A stretch of DNA of 64,000 nucleotides. It comes from Pseudomonas rubra (GTDB taxonomy: Bacteria; Pseudomonadota; Gammaproteobacteria; Pseudomonadales; Pseudomonadaceae). This document shows positions 37,925 to 45,354 of the stretch, piece after piece (within the stretch, counting starts at the first letter, position 1; each line of letters opens with the position of its first letter). Made by a program: the position numbers and the translations under genes. Under the pieces are notes generated by a model. It was given only the letters and a program-made list of their open reading frames with translations, ran no database searches and had not been told where the DNA came from. The stretch covers positions 29,729-93,728 of the forward strand of contig NZ_JAMDGZ010000034.1 of NCBI RefSeq assembly GCF_028656935.1, in the 5' to 3' direction.

Positions 37925-38269
37925 CTACCGTTTGATACCGTAAAGGGTCTTTAGCTGCTCCGGCGTCAGCTCACGAATTTCCTGCTTGCGACTTACGCTG
38001 AATTTTTCCTTGTCAGCGTGCACATCTGCGGGAACATAACGCGCGCCATATTCAAAATTGCCTTTACACGTTTGCACGAGCCATGCGCCGATACGGATAC
38101 CGTTGGCGCCAACGCTGATAAGGTACTCGTCAAGCTGACTCACGCAGCCGTCAGGAAAGTCCGCCTTAATCAGACGCGACCATTCCCGACTAATGGCATC
38201 GTCCGCCATGCACGCGACAGACGTCAGGAGAAGAACAAGACCAAGGGTGAATTTATTGAGTTTGAACAT
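37925..38269 (-). CDS. Small periplasmic protein of unknown function
   Basis: This is 114 aa. The N-terminus MFKLNKFTLGLVLLLTSVACMADD is a signal peptide with cleavage after the CMA region; the Cys could instead mark a lipobox (TSVAC). The mature part has two further cysteines (DGCVSQ, VQTCKG) that may pair. It ends in a basic helix. No recognised domain. Confidence 0.55.
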   Translation of the reverse strand: MFKLNKFTLGLVLLLTSVACMADDAISREWSRLIKADFPDGCVSQLDEYLISVGANGIRIGAWLVQTCKGNFEYGARYVPADVHADKEKFSVSRKQEIRELTPEQLKTLYGIKR

Positions 38270-38472
38270 GGCGGCAATTCTTTTCGCGTGCGTGGGGTGG
38301 GACAGTGTCCAGCAGTACGTGCCGGCCAGCGAATATACCTTAAAGATTTCACCTGCTCCCAGATGTCAAAAATCGACTCGACGCCCCCCCTCAGGATGTC
38401 ATGTGCTTCGTACCATTGACGAGACAGAGCGAGTTCACAAAAATAGCCCTCCGTCTAAGGGAGGACTGAGTC

Positions 38473-38760
38473 ATGTTCAAGTTGCACCAAATATGGAAAC
38501 GCTCCGACGAAACTACAGCGATTGTCTATTACTGCTTCGAGGACCTGAGCAATGGAAAATTCTGCGTTCAGCATGCAGATTTCTTTCGAAGCCCTTCGGA
38601 CGAACTCAAGTTACGCAGTGATCAGCGGACCATTGAGTTGTTTATCGAGCAAAGCCCCCGGGATCGCTGTCATTGGGCAGAATCCATCAGGTTGGCAATC
38701 GAGCTGCACGATGCGGATTTTGCAAACTTCAACACTACAAACTCTCATCAAGAAACTTGA
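38473..38760 (+). CDS. Small hypothetical protein, 95 aa
   Basis: A strong GGGAGGA site lies 8 nt before the ATG. The protein is compact and soluble, with CFEDLSNGKFCVQHADFF. Such short proteins are annotated as hypothetical in many Pseudomonas genomes. Its end overlaps the end of the convergent hydrolase gene by 26 bp. Function unknown. Confidence 0.55.
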   Translation: MFKLHQIWKRSDETTAIVYYCFEDLSNGKFCVQHADFFRSPSDELKLRSDQRTIELFIEQSPRDRCHWAESIRLAIELHDADFANFNTTNSHQET

Positions 38761-39634
38761 CCACCGTCCCCATGCAAGCCACTCGCTCCTCCACATGAGG
38801 CATATGGCTTGAGTTCTCGAACAGTGCCCAGCGGATGCCGGGGATCAGGTCCAGGTAGGGTTTGACCACCAGCGGCGTGGCTTCGTCGTAGCGCCCGGAG
38901 ATCAGCAGGCTTGGCACGTTGATTTGCGCCAGGCGGTCGACGATGGTCCAGTCCTTGGTGCTGCCAATGATGTGGAACTCGTTGGGCCCGGTCATGGCGT
39001 GGTACACGGTGGGGTCGGCATCGACCTGGGCGAAGGTGCGGGCCACCTCGTCCGGCCAGGGGTTCAGGCGGCATACGTGGCGGTCGTAGAACACGCGGGT
39101 GGCGGCGATGTAGTCGGCGGCGGTGTAGTCGCCCACGGCTTCATGGCGCAGCAGGGTGGCCTGCACGTCCTCGGGCAGTTTTTCGCGCAGGCGGTTGGCC
39201 TCCTTGACCCAGGTGCGCATGTCTGCCGGCGAGTTGGCGATCACCAGGCAACGCAGGCCCGCCGGGCGCCGTACTGCGTGTTCGCTGGCCAGCATGCCAC
39301 CCCAGGACTGGCCCAGCAGGGCATAGCGCTGACTGATACCCAGGTGCTCGAGCAGGTTGTCGAGCTCTTCGAGGAACAGCTTCACCGTCCAGAACGACGA
39401 CGGCATCTGCGGCAGGTGGGTCGAGCGGCCATTGCCTAGTTGGTCATAGTGAATGACCGGGTAGCCACCGGCCGCGACATCCTTGTAGGCATCGACATAG
39501 TCGTAGGTGCAGCCCGGCCCTCCATGCAGGATGACCAGCGGGGTGCGACCACAATCCAGGTCGCCGGTGACGCGGTACCAGGTTTGATAGTCGCCGAACG
39601 GGGCAAAACCTTCATGCGATTTGATGAGTTCCAT
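38735..39634 (-). CDS. Proline-iminopeptidase-family alpha/beta hydrolase
   Basis: This is 299 aa from MELIKSHEG at 39634; the frame extends to 39682 but that part overlaps a lux-box region. It has the oxyanion HGGPG, the nucleophile elbow GQSWGG, the acid in GRYDEATP and the histidine in SSHMPHVEE. It releases N-terminal residues, classically proline, from peptides or amides. Signature and context match the peptidase genes controlled by plant-responsive LuxR solos. A 20-bp lux-box-like palindrome lies 59-78 bp upstream and the regulator gene is next door on the same strand. Confidence 0.82.
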   Translation of the reverse strand: MELIKSHEGFAPFGDYQTWYRVTGDLDCGRTPLVILHGGPGCTYDYVDAYKDVAAGGYPVIHYDQLGNGRSTHLPQMPSSFWTVKLFLEELDNLLEHLGISQRYALLGQSWGGMLASEHAVRRPAGLRCLVIANSPADMRTWVKEANRLREKLPEDVQATLLRHEAVGDYTAADYIAATRVFYDRHVCRLNPWPDEVARTFAQVDADPTVYHAMTGPNEFHIIGSTKDWTIVDRLAQINVPSLLISGRYDEATPLVVKPYLDLIPGIRWALFENSSHMPHVEERVACMGTVVKFLDESL

Positions 39635-39692
39635 TTCATCCGGCTCCGTGCGAATCGTTGAGCACACAATATCGCTACGCACGGCCCGGCAT

Positions 39693-39712
39693 AACTAGAG
39701 AGTTCTCTAGGT
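39693..39712. promoter_or_regulatory. lux-box-like palindrome
   Basis: AACTAGAGAGTTCTCTAGGT has 8 of 10 symmetric pairs (perfect CTAGAGA/TCTCTAG arms around GT). It has the 20-bp length of lux boxes and lies between the regulator stop and the peptidase start. It is the probable PipR-type operator of the peptidase gene. Confidence 0.6.
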
Positions 39713-39730
39713 TTTCGGATTTTTTACCAC

Positions 39731-40492
39731 TCAGGTGTCGAGCAGACGGTAGTGCACCGCGCGGGCGACCGCCTGGACCCGGTTCTTCGCCCCCAGCTTG
39801 TGCATGGCCGAGGTCAGGTGCAGCGACACTGTGGCCAGCGAGCGGTTGAGAATCTCGGCGATCTGCGTCGCGGTCAGGCCGTCGGCAGCCCAGCGCAGGC
39901 ACTCGAGCTCACGGCGGGTCAAGCGGATGGCGCGCACGGCAGCCTCCTTGCCCAGCAAGGGATAGGCCGCTTCCTGCAAGGCATGGGCGATCAGGCTGAA
40001 GTCGGTGAGGTTGTTGCGGGCATCGTCCAGGTCGCGCTGGCTGGCCTGGGGCCGCAGCCCGGTCAGGGTCGCCAGCCCGCCGCGTGGCAGATGGATGGGC
40101 ACGGTGACGCCGCAGGCCAGCTGCGCATCGCACAGATAACCCACCACCGGCGCATGGCGCTGATCGAGCAGGCGCTGCAGAACGGTCTCGCCCTTGGGCA
40201 GGTACGACCAGGCGAACGGTGCGATGGAGGAAACGGCCAGGTGCTGTACCGGGTCGATCTGGTAGAAGCCTGCGCTGCACCACAGGTCCTGCCAATCCTT
40301 CGGGGTCTGGCGCAGCCTGACCACCGAAGGGGTGATCAGCTCGCCGAGATGGTCCAGCGGTACCGGGCTGTAGTCGTACACCAGGGCATCAAAGCCCAGT
40401 TGCGCCGCAAGGGCAGCGACGCTGTCCATCTGTTCGTCCAGGCTACTGGCCAACGACAGACGAGTATGGAGCTCAGCCAGCTTGGCCTGCAT
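39731..40492 (-). CDS. pipR: LuxR-family plant-signal-responsive regulator (PipR/OryR type)
   Basis: This is 253 aa starting MQAKLAELH at 40492, with AGGAG about 10 nt upstream; longer readings exist. The N-terminal autoinducer-like domain keeps Trp57, Asp70-Pro71 and Trp85 (TraR numbering) in KDWQDLWCSAGFYQIDPVQ, but Tyr61 is Trp, the change that marks the OryR/PipR group of LuxR solos. These respond to plant-derived compounds instead of acyl-homoserine lactones. The C-terminus is a GerE-type helix-turn-helix (LTRRELECLRWAADGLTATQIAEILNRS). No luxI gene is present. Its neighbours, two iminopeptidase-family genes and a peptide ABC importer, are the layout known for PipR of poplar-associated Pseudomonas. 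Confidence 0.82.
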   Translation of the reverse strand: MQAKLAELHTRLSLASSLDEQMDSVAALAAQLGFDALVYDYSPVPLDHLGELITPSVVRLRQTPKDWQDLWCSAGFYQIDPVQHLAVSSIAPFAWSYLPKGETVLQRLLDQRHAPVVGYLCDAQLACGVTVPIHLPRGGLATLTGLRPQASQRDLDDARNNLTDFSLIAHALQEAAYPLLGKEAAVRAIRLTRRELECLRWAADGLTATQIAEILNRSLATVSLHLTSAMHKLGAKNRVQAVARAVHYRLLDT

Positions 40493-40584
40493 TCCTTGCA
40501 CTCCTGTGTATATACCCTGTTGGATTTCCATCTTGAAGTCCGCCGAGTAGAATGCCACGGCTCGGCGCGGGACTGCCAGACAAA

Positions 40585-40610
40585 ACCTATAAGAAATACT
40601 AGCTTGTAGG
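40585..40610. promoter_or_regulatory. Weak dyad in the divergent pipR/peptidase promoter region
   Basis: CCTATAAG (40586-40593) and CTTGTAGG (40603-40610) match in 7 of 8 positions as an inverted repeat with 9 nt between them. The CCTA/TAGG ends resemble a lux box, but the spacing is longer than usual, so this is only a tentative second regulator site. Confidence 0.3.
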
Positions 40611-40616
40611 CGGCGC

Positions 40617-40663
40617 ACTCTCCTGCGCAGGGTATAGCGTTAAGCCATTGCCAACAGGAGAGT
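40617..40663 (+). promoter_or_regulatory. Hairpin pairing with the ribosome-binding site
   Basis: ACTCTCCTG (40617-40625) and CAGGAGAGT (40655-40663) are perfect complements over 9 bp with a 29-nt loop. The right arm contains the AGGAG that serves the peptidase start at 40668. A 10-nt palindrome, CCTGCGCAGG (40622-40631), overlaps the left arm and offers a competing fold. Candidate translational switch. Confidence 0.5.
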
Positions 40664-40667
40664 AGCG

Positions 40668-41558
40668 ATGTGGCGTGAGATGCAAGCTGACCAGCAGTTC
40701 AACGTATCGGTCGATGGCCACAATCTGGTGGTGTACAGCTTTGGCGAAGGAGATGAGGTGCTGCTGTGCCTCAACGGCGGGCCGGGCCTGCCCTGCGACT
40801 ACCTGCGCGATGCCCATGCCTGGCTCAAGGATAAGGGCATCCGCGTGGTTGCCTTCGACCAGCTGGGGACCGGCGCCTCCGACCGCCCCGACGACGACAG
40901 CCTGTGGAACATCACCCGTTACGTAGCCGAGGTCGAGCAGGTCCGCCAGGCCCTGGACCTGGGGCGTGTGCACATGCTGGGGCATTCCTGGGGCGGCTGG
41001 CTGGCGATCGAGTACGCCATCCACCATCCGCAGTCGCTGAAAAGCCTGATCCTGGAAAACACCGTCGGCGATATCCCGCACCTGATAGGCGAGCTGGAAC
41101 GCCTGCGCAGCGCCCTGGGCAGCGAAACCGTGGCGATGATGCAGCGCTACGAGGCCATGGGAAACCTCGACCATCCCCAGTACCAGGCAGCCATCACCCT
41201 GCTCAACTACCGCCACGTGTGCCGCCTCGACGAGTGGCCCGCACCGGTCAAACGCTCGCTGGGCGACTGGAACATGGGGCCCTATACCACCATGCAGGGC
41301 CCCAACGAGTTCCTCTACATCGGCAACCTCAAGGACTGGAACCGCCTGGAGCACATGCGCGAGTTCCGTATGCCGGTTCTGATCACCACCGGCCAGCACG
41401 ATGAACTGACCCCCGCCTGCGCCCTGCGCATGAAACTGGCACTGCATGAGCAGACCGAGCTGCACGTGTTCGCCAACAGCAGCCACATGCCGTTCTACGA
41501 AGAGCCGCAAGCCTACTTCCCGGTGTTGCTGGATTTCCTGCAGCGCAACCGGGGCTGA
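40668..41558 (+). CDS. Proline-iminopeptidase-family alpha/beta hydrolase, second copy
   Basis: This is 296 aa. The catalytic parts are NGGPGLP, the elbow GHSWGG, the acid in GQHDELTP and the histidine in SSHMPFYEE. It shares with the other hydrolase the segments YRHVCRL..WP and GPNEFLYIGNLKDWN, so the two are paralogues with diverged N-termini. It starts 175 bp from the regulator on the opposite strand and is the first gene of an operon with the peptide importer, with only 3 bp to the permease. It probably processes imported peptides or conjugates, or the plant-derived inducer. AGGAG lies 7 nt before the ATG inside a predicted hairpin. Confidence 0.82.
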   Translation: MWREMQADQQFNVSVDGHNLVVYSFGEGDEVLLCLNGGPGLPCDYLRDAHAWLKDKGIRVVAFDQLGTGASDRPDDDSLWNITRYVAEVEQVRQALDLGRVHMLGHSWGGWLAIEYAIHHPQSLKSLILENTVGDIPHLIGELERLRSALGSETVAMMQRYEAMGNLDHPQYQAAITLLNYRHVCRLDEWPAPVKRSLGDWNMGPYTTMQGPNEFLYIGNLKDWNRLEHMREFRMPVLITTGQHDELTPACALRMKLALHEQTELHVFANSSHMPFYEEPQAYFPVLLDFLQRNRG

Positions 41559-41561
41559 TCG

Positions 41562-42509
41562 ATGAACCTGGCACGCTACCGGTTCGTCCTGATCCGCCCG
41601 TTGCAACTGCTGCCGGTGCTGCTGGGTATCAGCATCATCACCTTCGTGCTGGTCCGCTCGATTCCGGGCGATCCGGCGCGGGTGTTGCTGGGTGCGCGCA
41701 GCACCCCGGATGCGATCCAGAAGATCCGCGCCCAGTTTGGCCTGGACGAGCCGATCTGGGTGCAGTACCTGTACTTCCTGAAAAACCTGCTCAACGGCGA
41801 CCTGGGCAAGTCGCTGTTGTACAAGATCGACGCCCTGCCCCTGATCGCCAGCCGCATCGAGCCCACCCTGATGCTGGTGCTGGGCAGTGTGTTGCTGGCG
41901 CTGCTCATCGCCGTGCCGCTGGCCATCCTCGCCGCCCGCCACAAAGGCGGCTGGACCGACAACCTGATCCGCCTGTTCACCACCGCAGGCCTGGGCCTGC
42001 CGTCCTTCTGGCTGGGCCTGATGCTGATCCTGCTGTTCAGCGTGCACTGGGGGCTGCTGCCGGTGTCCGGTTATGGCCGGACCTGGGCCGACAAGCTGCA
42101 GCACCTGGTGCTGCCCTGCCTGACCATCGCCCTGGCGCTGTCGGCGGTGCTGGTGCGCAACCTGCGCGCCAGCCTCCTGCTGGAGATGCAGGCCGACCAC
42201 GTCACCGCGGCCCGCGCTCGCGGCCTTGGCGAAGGCGCGTTGCTGCGGCGCCATATCTTGCCCAACGCCATCGTGCCGACGATCAACCTGCTGGCAGTCA
42301 ACATCGGCTGGCTGATCAGCGGCACCGTGGTCATCGAGAGCCTGTTCTCCCTGCCCGGCATCGGCCAGTTGCTGGTGCGCGGCATCTTCACCCGCGACTA
42401 CATGGTGGTCCAGGGCGTGGCCATGGTGCTGGCCTGTGCCACAGTGGCGGTGAACTTCATCGCCGACGTGCTGACCACTGCCCTTGATCCGCGGGTGAAG
42501 ATCCAATGA
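41562..42509 (+). CDS. Peptide ABC transporter permease (DppB-like)
   Basis: This is 315 aa with six membrane segments. It has the N-terminal DppB pattern LLGISIITFVLVRSIPGDPA and the EAA loop RARGLGEGALLRRHILPNAIVPTINL that contacts the ATPase. It forms the inner-membrane channel for peptides or similar compounds together with the next gene, which it overlaps by 4 bp. Confidence 0.88.
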   Translation: MNLARYRFVLIRPLQLLPVLLGISIITFVLVRSIPGDPARVLLGARSTPDAIQKIRAQFGLDEPIWVQYLYFLKNLLNGDLGKSLLYKIDALPLIASRIEPTLMLVLGSVLLALLIAVPLAILAARHKGGWTDNLIRLFTTAGLGLPSFWLGLMLILLFSVHWGLLPVSGYGRTWADKLQHLVLPCLTIALALSAVLVRNLRASLLLEMQADHVTAARARGLGEGALLRRHILPNAIVPTINLLAVNIGWLISGTVVIESLFSLPGIGQLLVRGIFTRDYMVVQGVAMVLACATVAVNFIADVLTTALDPRVKIQ

Positions 42510-43366
42510 GCCGCAGCCACAGCCCCACGCTTTCGATCCGCTGGCGCCTGAGCTGGAACCTGGGCAATGGCCGCCTGACCCTGTATTGCGGCCTGGCCAT
42601 CGTGTTCGGTTGGTGCCTGCTGGCGCTGTGTGCGCCGTGGGTCGCCCCGTTCGACCCGCTGTTGCAGAACGCCGAGTTGCGCCTGGCCGCCCCCAGCCTG
42701 GCGCATCCCTTCGGCACCGACAACTTCGGTCGCGACGTGCTGTCGCGGGTGATCTGGGGCGCGCGCATCGACTTGCAGATGGCCCTGATCGGGGTGATTT
42801 TTCCGTTCCTGCTGGGCACCTGCATCGGCGCCATTTCCGGCTACATCGGCGGTTTGCTGGACAACGCCTGCATGCGCCTGATCGACATCGTCCTGGCCTT
42901 CCCTTTCCTGGTGCTGATGCTGGCGATCATGGCCATTCTCGGCCCCGGCCTTGGCAGCTTTTACATTGCAATGGCGCTGGTGGGCTGGGTGTCCTATGCA
43001 CGGCTGATCCGCTCACAGATCCTCGTGCTCAAGCACAGCGACTTCGCCCTGGCCGCCAGGAGCCTGGGTTTTAGTCACCGGCGCACACTGTTCGGCCACC
43101 TGCTGCCCAATGCCCTGTTCGGCTCGGTGGTGTTCTGCATGTCGGACGCCGTGCTGGTGCTGCTCAACGGCGCCGCCGTCAGCTACCTGGGCCTTGGCGT
43201 GCAGCCACCGACCCCGGAGTGGGGCACGATGGTGGCCGAGGGCCAAAGCTTTATCACCCGTGCCTGGTGGATCTGCACCTTCCCGGGCCTTGCCGTGGTG
43301 ACCCTGGCCATGGGTTTCAGCCTGCTGGCCGACGGCGTCGCCGAACGCCTTGGAGAGCGCTCATGA
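42506..43366 (+). CDS. Peptide ABC transporter permease (DppC-like)
   Basis: This is 286 aa with an N-terminal membrane segment, then HPFGTDNFGRDVLSRVIWGARI, the hallmark of DppC/OppC permeases, and an EAA loop in AARSLGFSHRRTLFGHLLPNALF. It is the second subunit of the importer channel. Its stop codon overlaps the start of the first ATPase gene (ATGA). Confidence 0.88.
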   Translation: MSRSHSPTLSIRWRLSWNLGNGRLTLYCGLAIVFGWCLLALCAPWVAPFDPLLQNAELRLAAPSLAHPFGTDNFGRDVLSRVIWGARIDLQMALIGVIFPFLLGTCIGAISGYIGGLLDNACMRLIDIVLAFPFLVLMLAIMAILGPGLGSFYIAMALVGWVSYARLIRSQILVLKHSDFALAARSLGFSHRRTLFGHLLPNALFGSVVFCMSDAVLVLLNGAAVSYLGLGVQPPTPEWGTMVAEGQSFITRAWWICTFPGLAVVTLAMGFSLLADGVAERLGERS

Positions 43367-44349
43367 GCACACCTTTGCTGCAAGTCCGGGAGTTGAGCGT
43401 GATCGCCCGCAACGACCGCCGCGAAGTCACCCTGGTCGAGCGCCTGTCGTTCGACCTTGGCCAGGGCGAGATCCTCGGTCTGGTGGGCGAAAGCGGCTCG
43501 GGCAAGACCCTGGCCTGCCGTGCCCTGATGCGCCTGCTGCCCTCGCCCAACCTGCGCATCGAGGGTAAGTCTGTGCACCTGGCGGGCCACGACCTGCTGC
43601 AACTGGACGAGGCCGGCATGCGCCGCCTGCGCGGACGCGAGTTGGGCATGATCTTCCAGAACCCCAGCAGCCACCTGGACCCGCTGATGCGCATCGGCGA
43701 ACAGATCGCCGAGGGCATCCGCCTGCACCAGGGTGCCTCGCGCCGCGAGGCGCGGGCCGAAGCCATCGACGTGCTGCGCCAGGTCGGCATTCCCGATCCA
43801 AAGTCGCGGGTCGACAACTACCCCCACGAGTTCTCCGGCGGCATGCGCCAGCGGGCGATGATCGCCGTGGCCCTGGGCTGCAACCCGAAAGTGCTGATCG
43901 CCGACGAGCCGACCACGGCCCTGGACGTCACCGTGCAGGCGCAGATCCTGCGCCTGCTGCTGGAGCTGCGTGACCGTCGCGGCTTGTCGATGATCCTCAT
44001 CAGCCACGACCTGGGGGTGGTGGCGCAGACCTGCGACAGCATCGCCGTGATGTACGCCGGACGTCTCTGCGAGCATGGCGGCAAGCACGAACTGCTGGCC
44101 CATCCACGCCATCCGTACAGTGCCGGGCTGCTGGCCTGCCACCCTGCGCAGCAACCCCAGGCGCGGCTGATGAACAGCATTGCCGGGCAACCGCCTCTGC
44201 TCGATGCCCTGCCCTCAGGCTGTCGCTTCGAACCGCGCTGCGCCCAGGCGCTGCCGCTGTGCCGCGAGCAGCTACCGGAGCTGCATGAGAGCGGCCCCGG
44301 CCACCGCCTGGCCTGCCACACCCCGTTGCTGGCCGGAGGCCCGTCATGA
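43363..44349 (+). CDS. Peptide ABC transporter ATPase (DppD-like)
   Basis: This is 328 aa from the ATG at 43363 overlapping the permease stop. Walker A is GESGSGKT, the Q-loop is in MIFQNPSSHLDP, the signature is EFSGGMRQR and Walker B is VLIADEPTTALD, followed by LISHDLGVV. The C-terminal oligopeptide domain has the conserved cysteines (GCRFEPRCAQALPLC) found in this subfamily. It energises import jointly with the following ATPase. Confidence 0.88.
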   Translation: MSTPLLQVRELSVIARNDRREVTLVERLSFDLGQGEILGLVGESGSGKTLACRALMRLLPSPNLRIEGKSVHLAGHDLLQLDEAGMRRLRGRELGMIFQNPSSHLDPLMRIGEQIAEGIRLHQGASRREARAEAIDVLRQVGIPDPKSRVDNYPHEFSGGMRQRAMIAVALGCNPKVLIADEPTTALDVTVQAQILRLLLELRDRRGLSMILISHDLGVVAQTCDSIAVMYAGRLCEHGGKHELLAHPRHPYSAGLLACHPAQQPQARLMNSIAGQPPLLDALPSGCRFEPRCAQALPLCREQLPELHESGPGHRLACHTPLLAGGPS

Positions 44350-45320
44350 CCACGCTGTTGCAGGTCAATGACCTGCATGTGCAGTTTTCCACCGCCGGCG
44401 GCGGCCTGTTCGGCCTGCGCCCGCACACAATCAATGCGGTCAACGGCGCCTCGCTGACCCTCGCTGCCGGCCAGACCCTGGGCCTTGTGGGCGAATCGGG
44501 CTGCGGCAAGAGCACCCTGGCCCGGGCCATCTTGCACCTGAACCCGGTCAGCGCTGGGCAGGTGCTGTTTGACGGCATCGACATGACCCAGGGCCGCAAG
44601 GTCGACATCGCCCGCCTGCGCCGCGAGACCGCGATGATTTTCCAGGACCCGTACGCGGCGCTCAATCCGCGCCAGCGCATCGGCCAGATCCTCGCCGAAG
44701 TCCTCCAGGTGCAGCGCAAGGTGCCCACCGAACGGATCCCGGCGCGGGTCGCCGAACTGCTCGAGCTGGTCGGCCTGCGCGCCGAGCTGGCCGAGCGCAA
44801 GCCCGGCTCGCTCAGCGGCGGCCAGTGCCAACGGGTCGGCATTGCCCGGGCCCTGGCCATCGAACCTCGGTTGATCGTCGCCGACGAATGCGTCGCCGCC
44901 CTGGATGTGTCGATCCAGGGGCAGATCATCAACCTGCTGCTGGCGCTGCGCGAGCGCATGGGTCTGGCGCTGCTGTTCATCACCCACGACCTGGGCGTGG
45001 TGCGCCGGCTGTGCGACCGGGTGGCGGTGATGTACCTGGGGCAGATCGTCGAGGAAGGCCCGGTGGATGAGGTGTTCGATGCGCCCCATCACCCCTACAC
45101 CGCCGCGCTGATCCAGTCGATCGCCGACATCGACCCGGCCCGCCGCCTGCCAGAACGCCCGCTGGCCGGCGAGCCACCGAGCCCGCTGCAACTGCCGTCG
45201 GGGTGCGCCTTCCAGCCACGTTGCCTGCATGCGCTGCCCACCTGCAGCGAAACCGCGCCGCCCAGACACGCACAGGGTGCCCGGCGCCATGCCTGTATCC
45301 ATCCGCGGCCGCCGTACTGA
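44346..45320 (+). CDS. Peptide ABC transporter ATPase (DppF-like)
   Basis: This is 324 aa with Walker A GESGCGKST, Q-loop IFQDPYAALNPR, signature SLSGGQCQRVGIARAL, H-loop LFITHDLGVV and the C-terminal cysteine segment GCAFQPRCLHALPTC. Walker B reads LIVADECVAALD: the usual Pro after the catalytic Glu is Cys, and Ser is Ala, a rare variant. The Asp and Glu are intact, so activity is expected. It overlaps the previous gene by 4 bp. Confidence 0.87.
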   Translation: MTTLLQVNDLHVQFSTAGGGLFGLRPHTINAVNGASLTLAAGQTLGLVGESGCGKSTLARAILHLNPVSAGQVLFDGIDMTQGRKVDIARLRRETAMIFQDPYAALNPRQRIGQILAEVLQVQRKVPTERIPARVAELLELVGLRAELAERKPGSLSGGQCQRVGIARALAIEPRLIVADECVAALDVSIQGQIINLLLALRERMGLALLFITHDLGVVRRLCDRVAVMYLGQIVEEGPVDEVFDAPHHPYTAALIQSIADIDPARRLPERPLAGEPPSPLQLPSGCAFQPRCLHALPTCSETAPPRHAQGARRHACIHPRPPY

Positions 45321-45354
45321 CACAACAACCATGACCATCAAACGGAGCTTGAGC

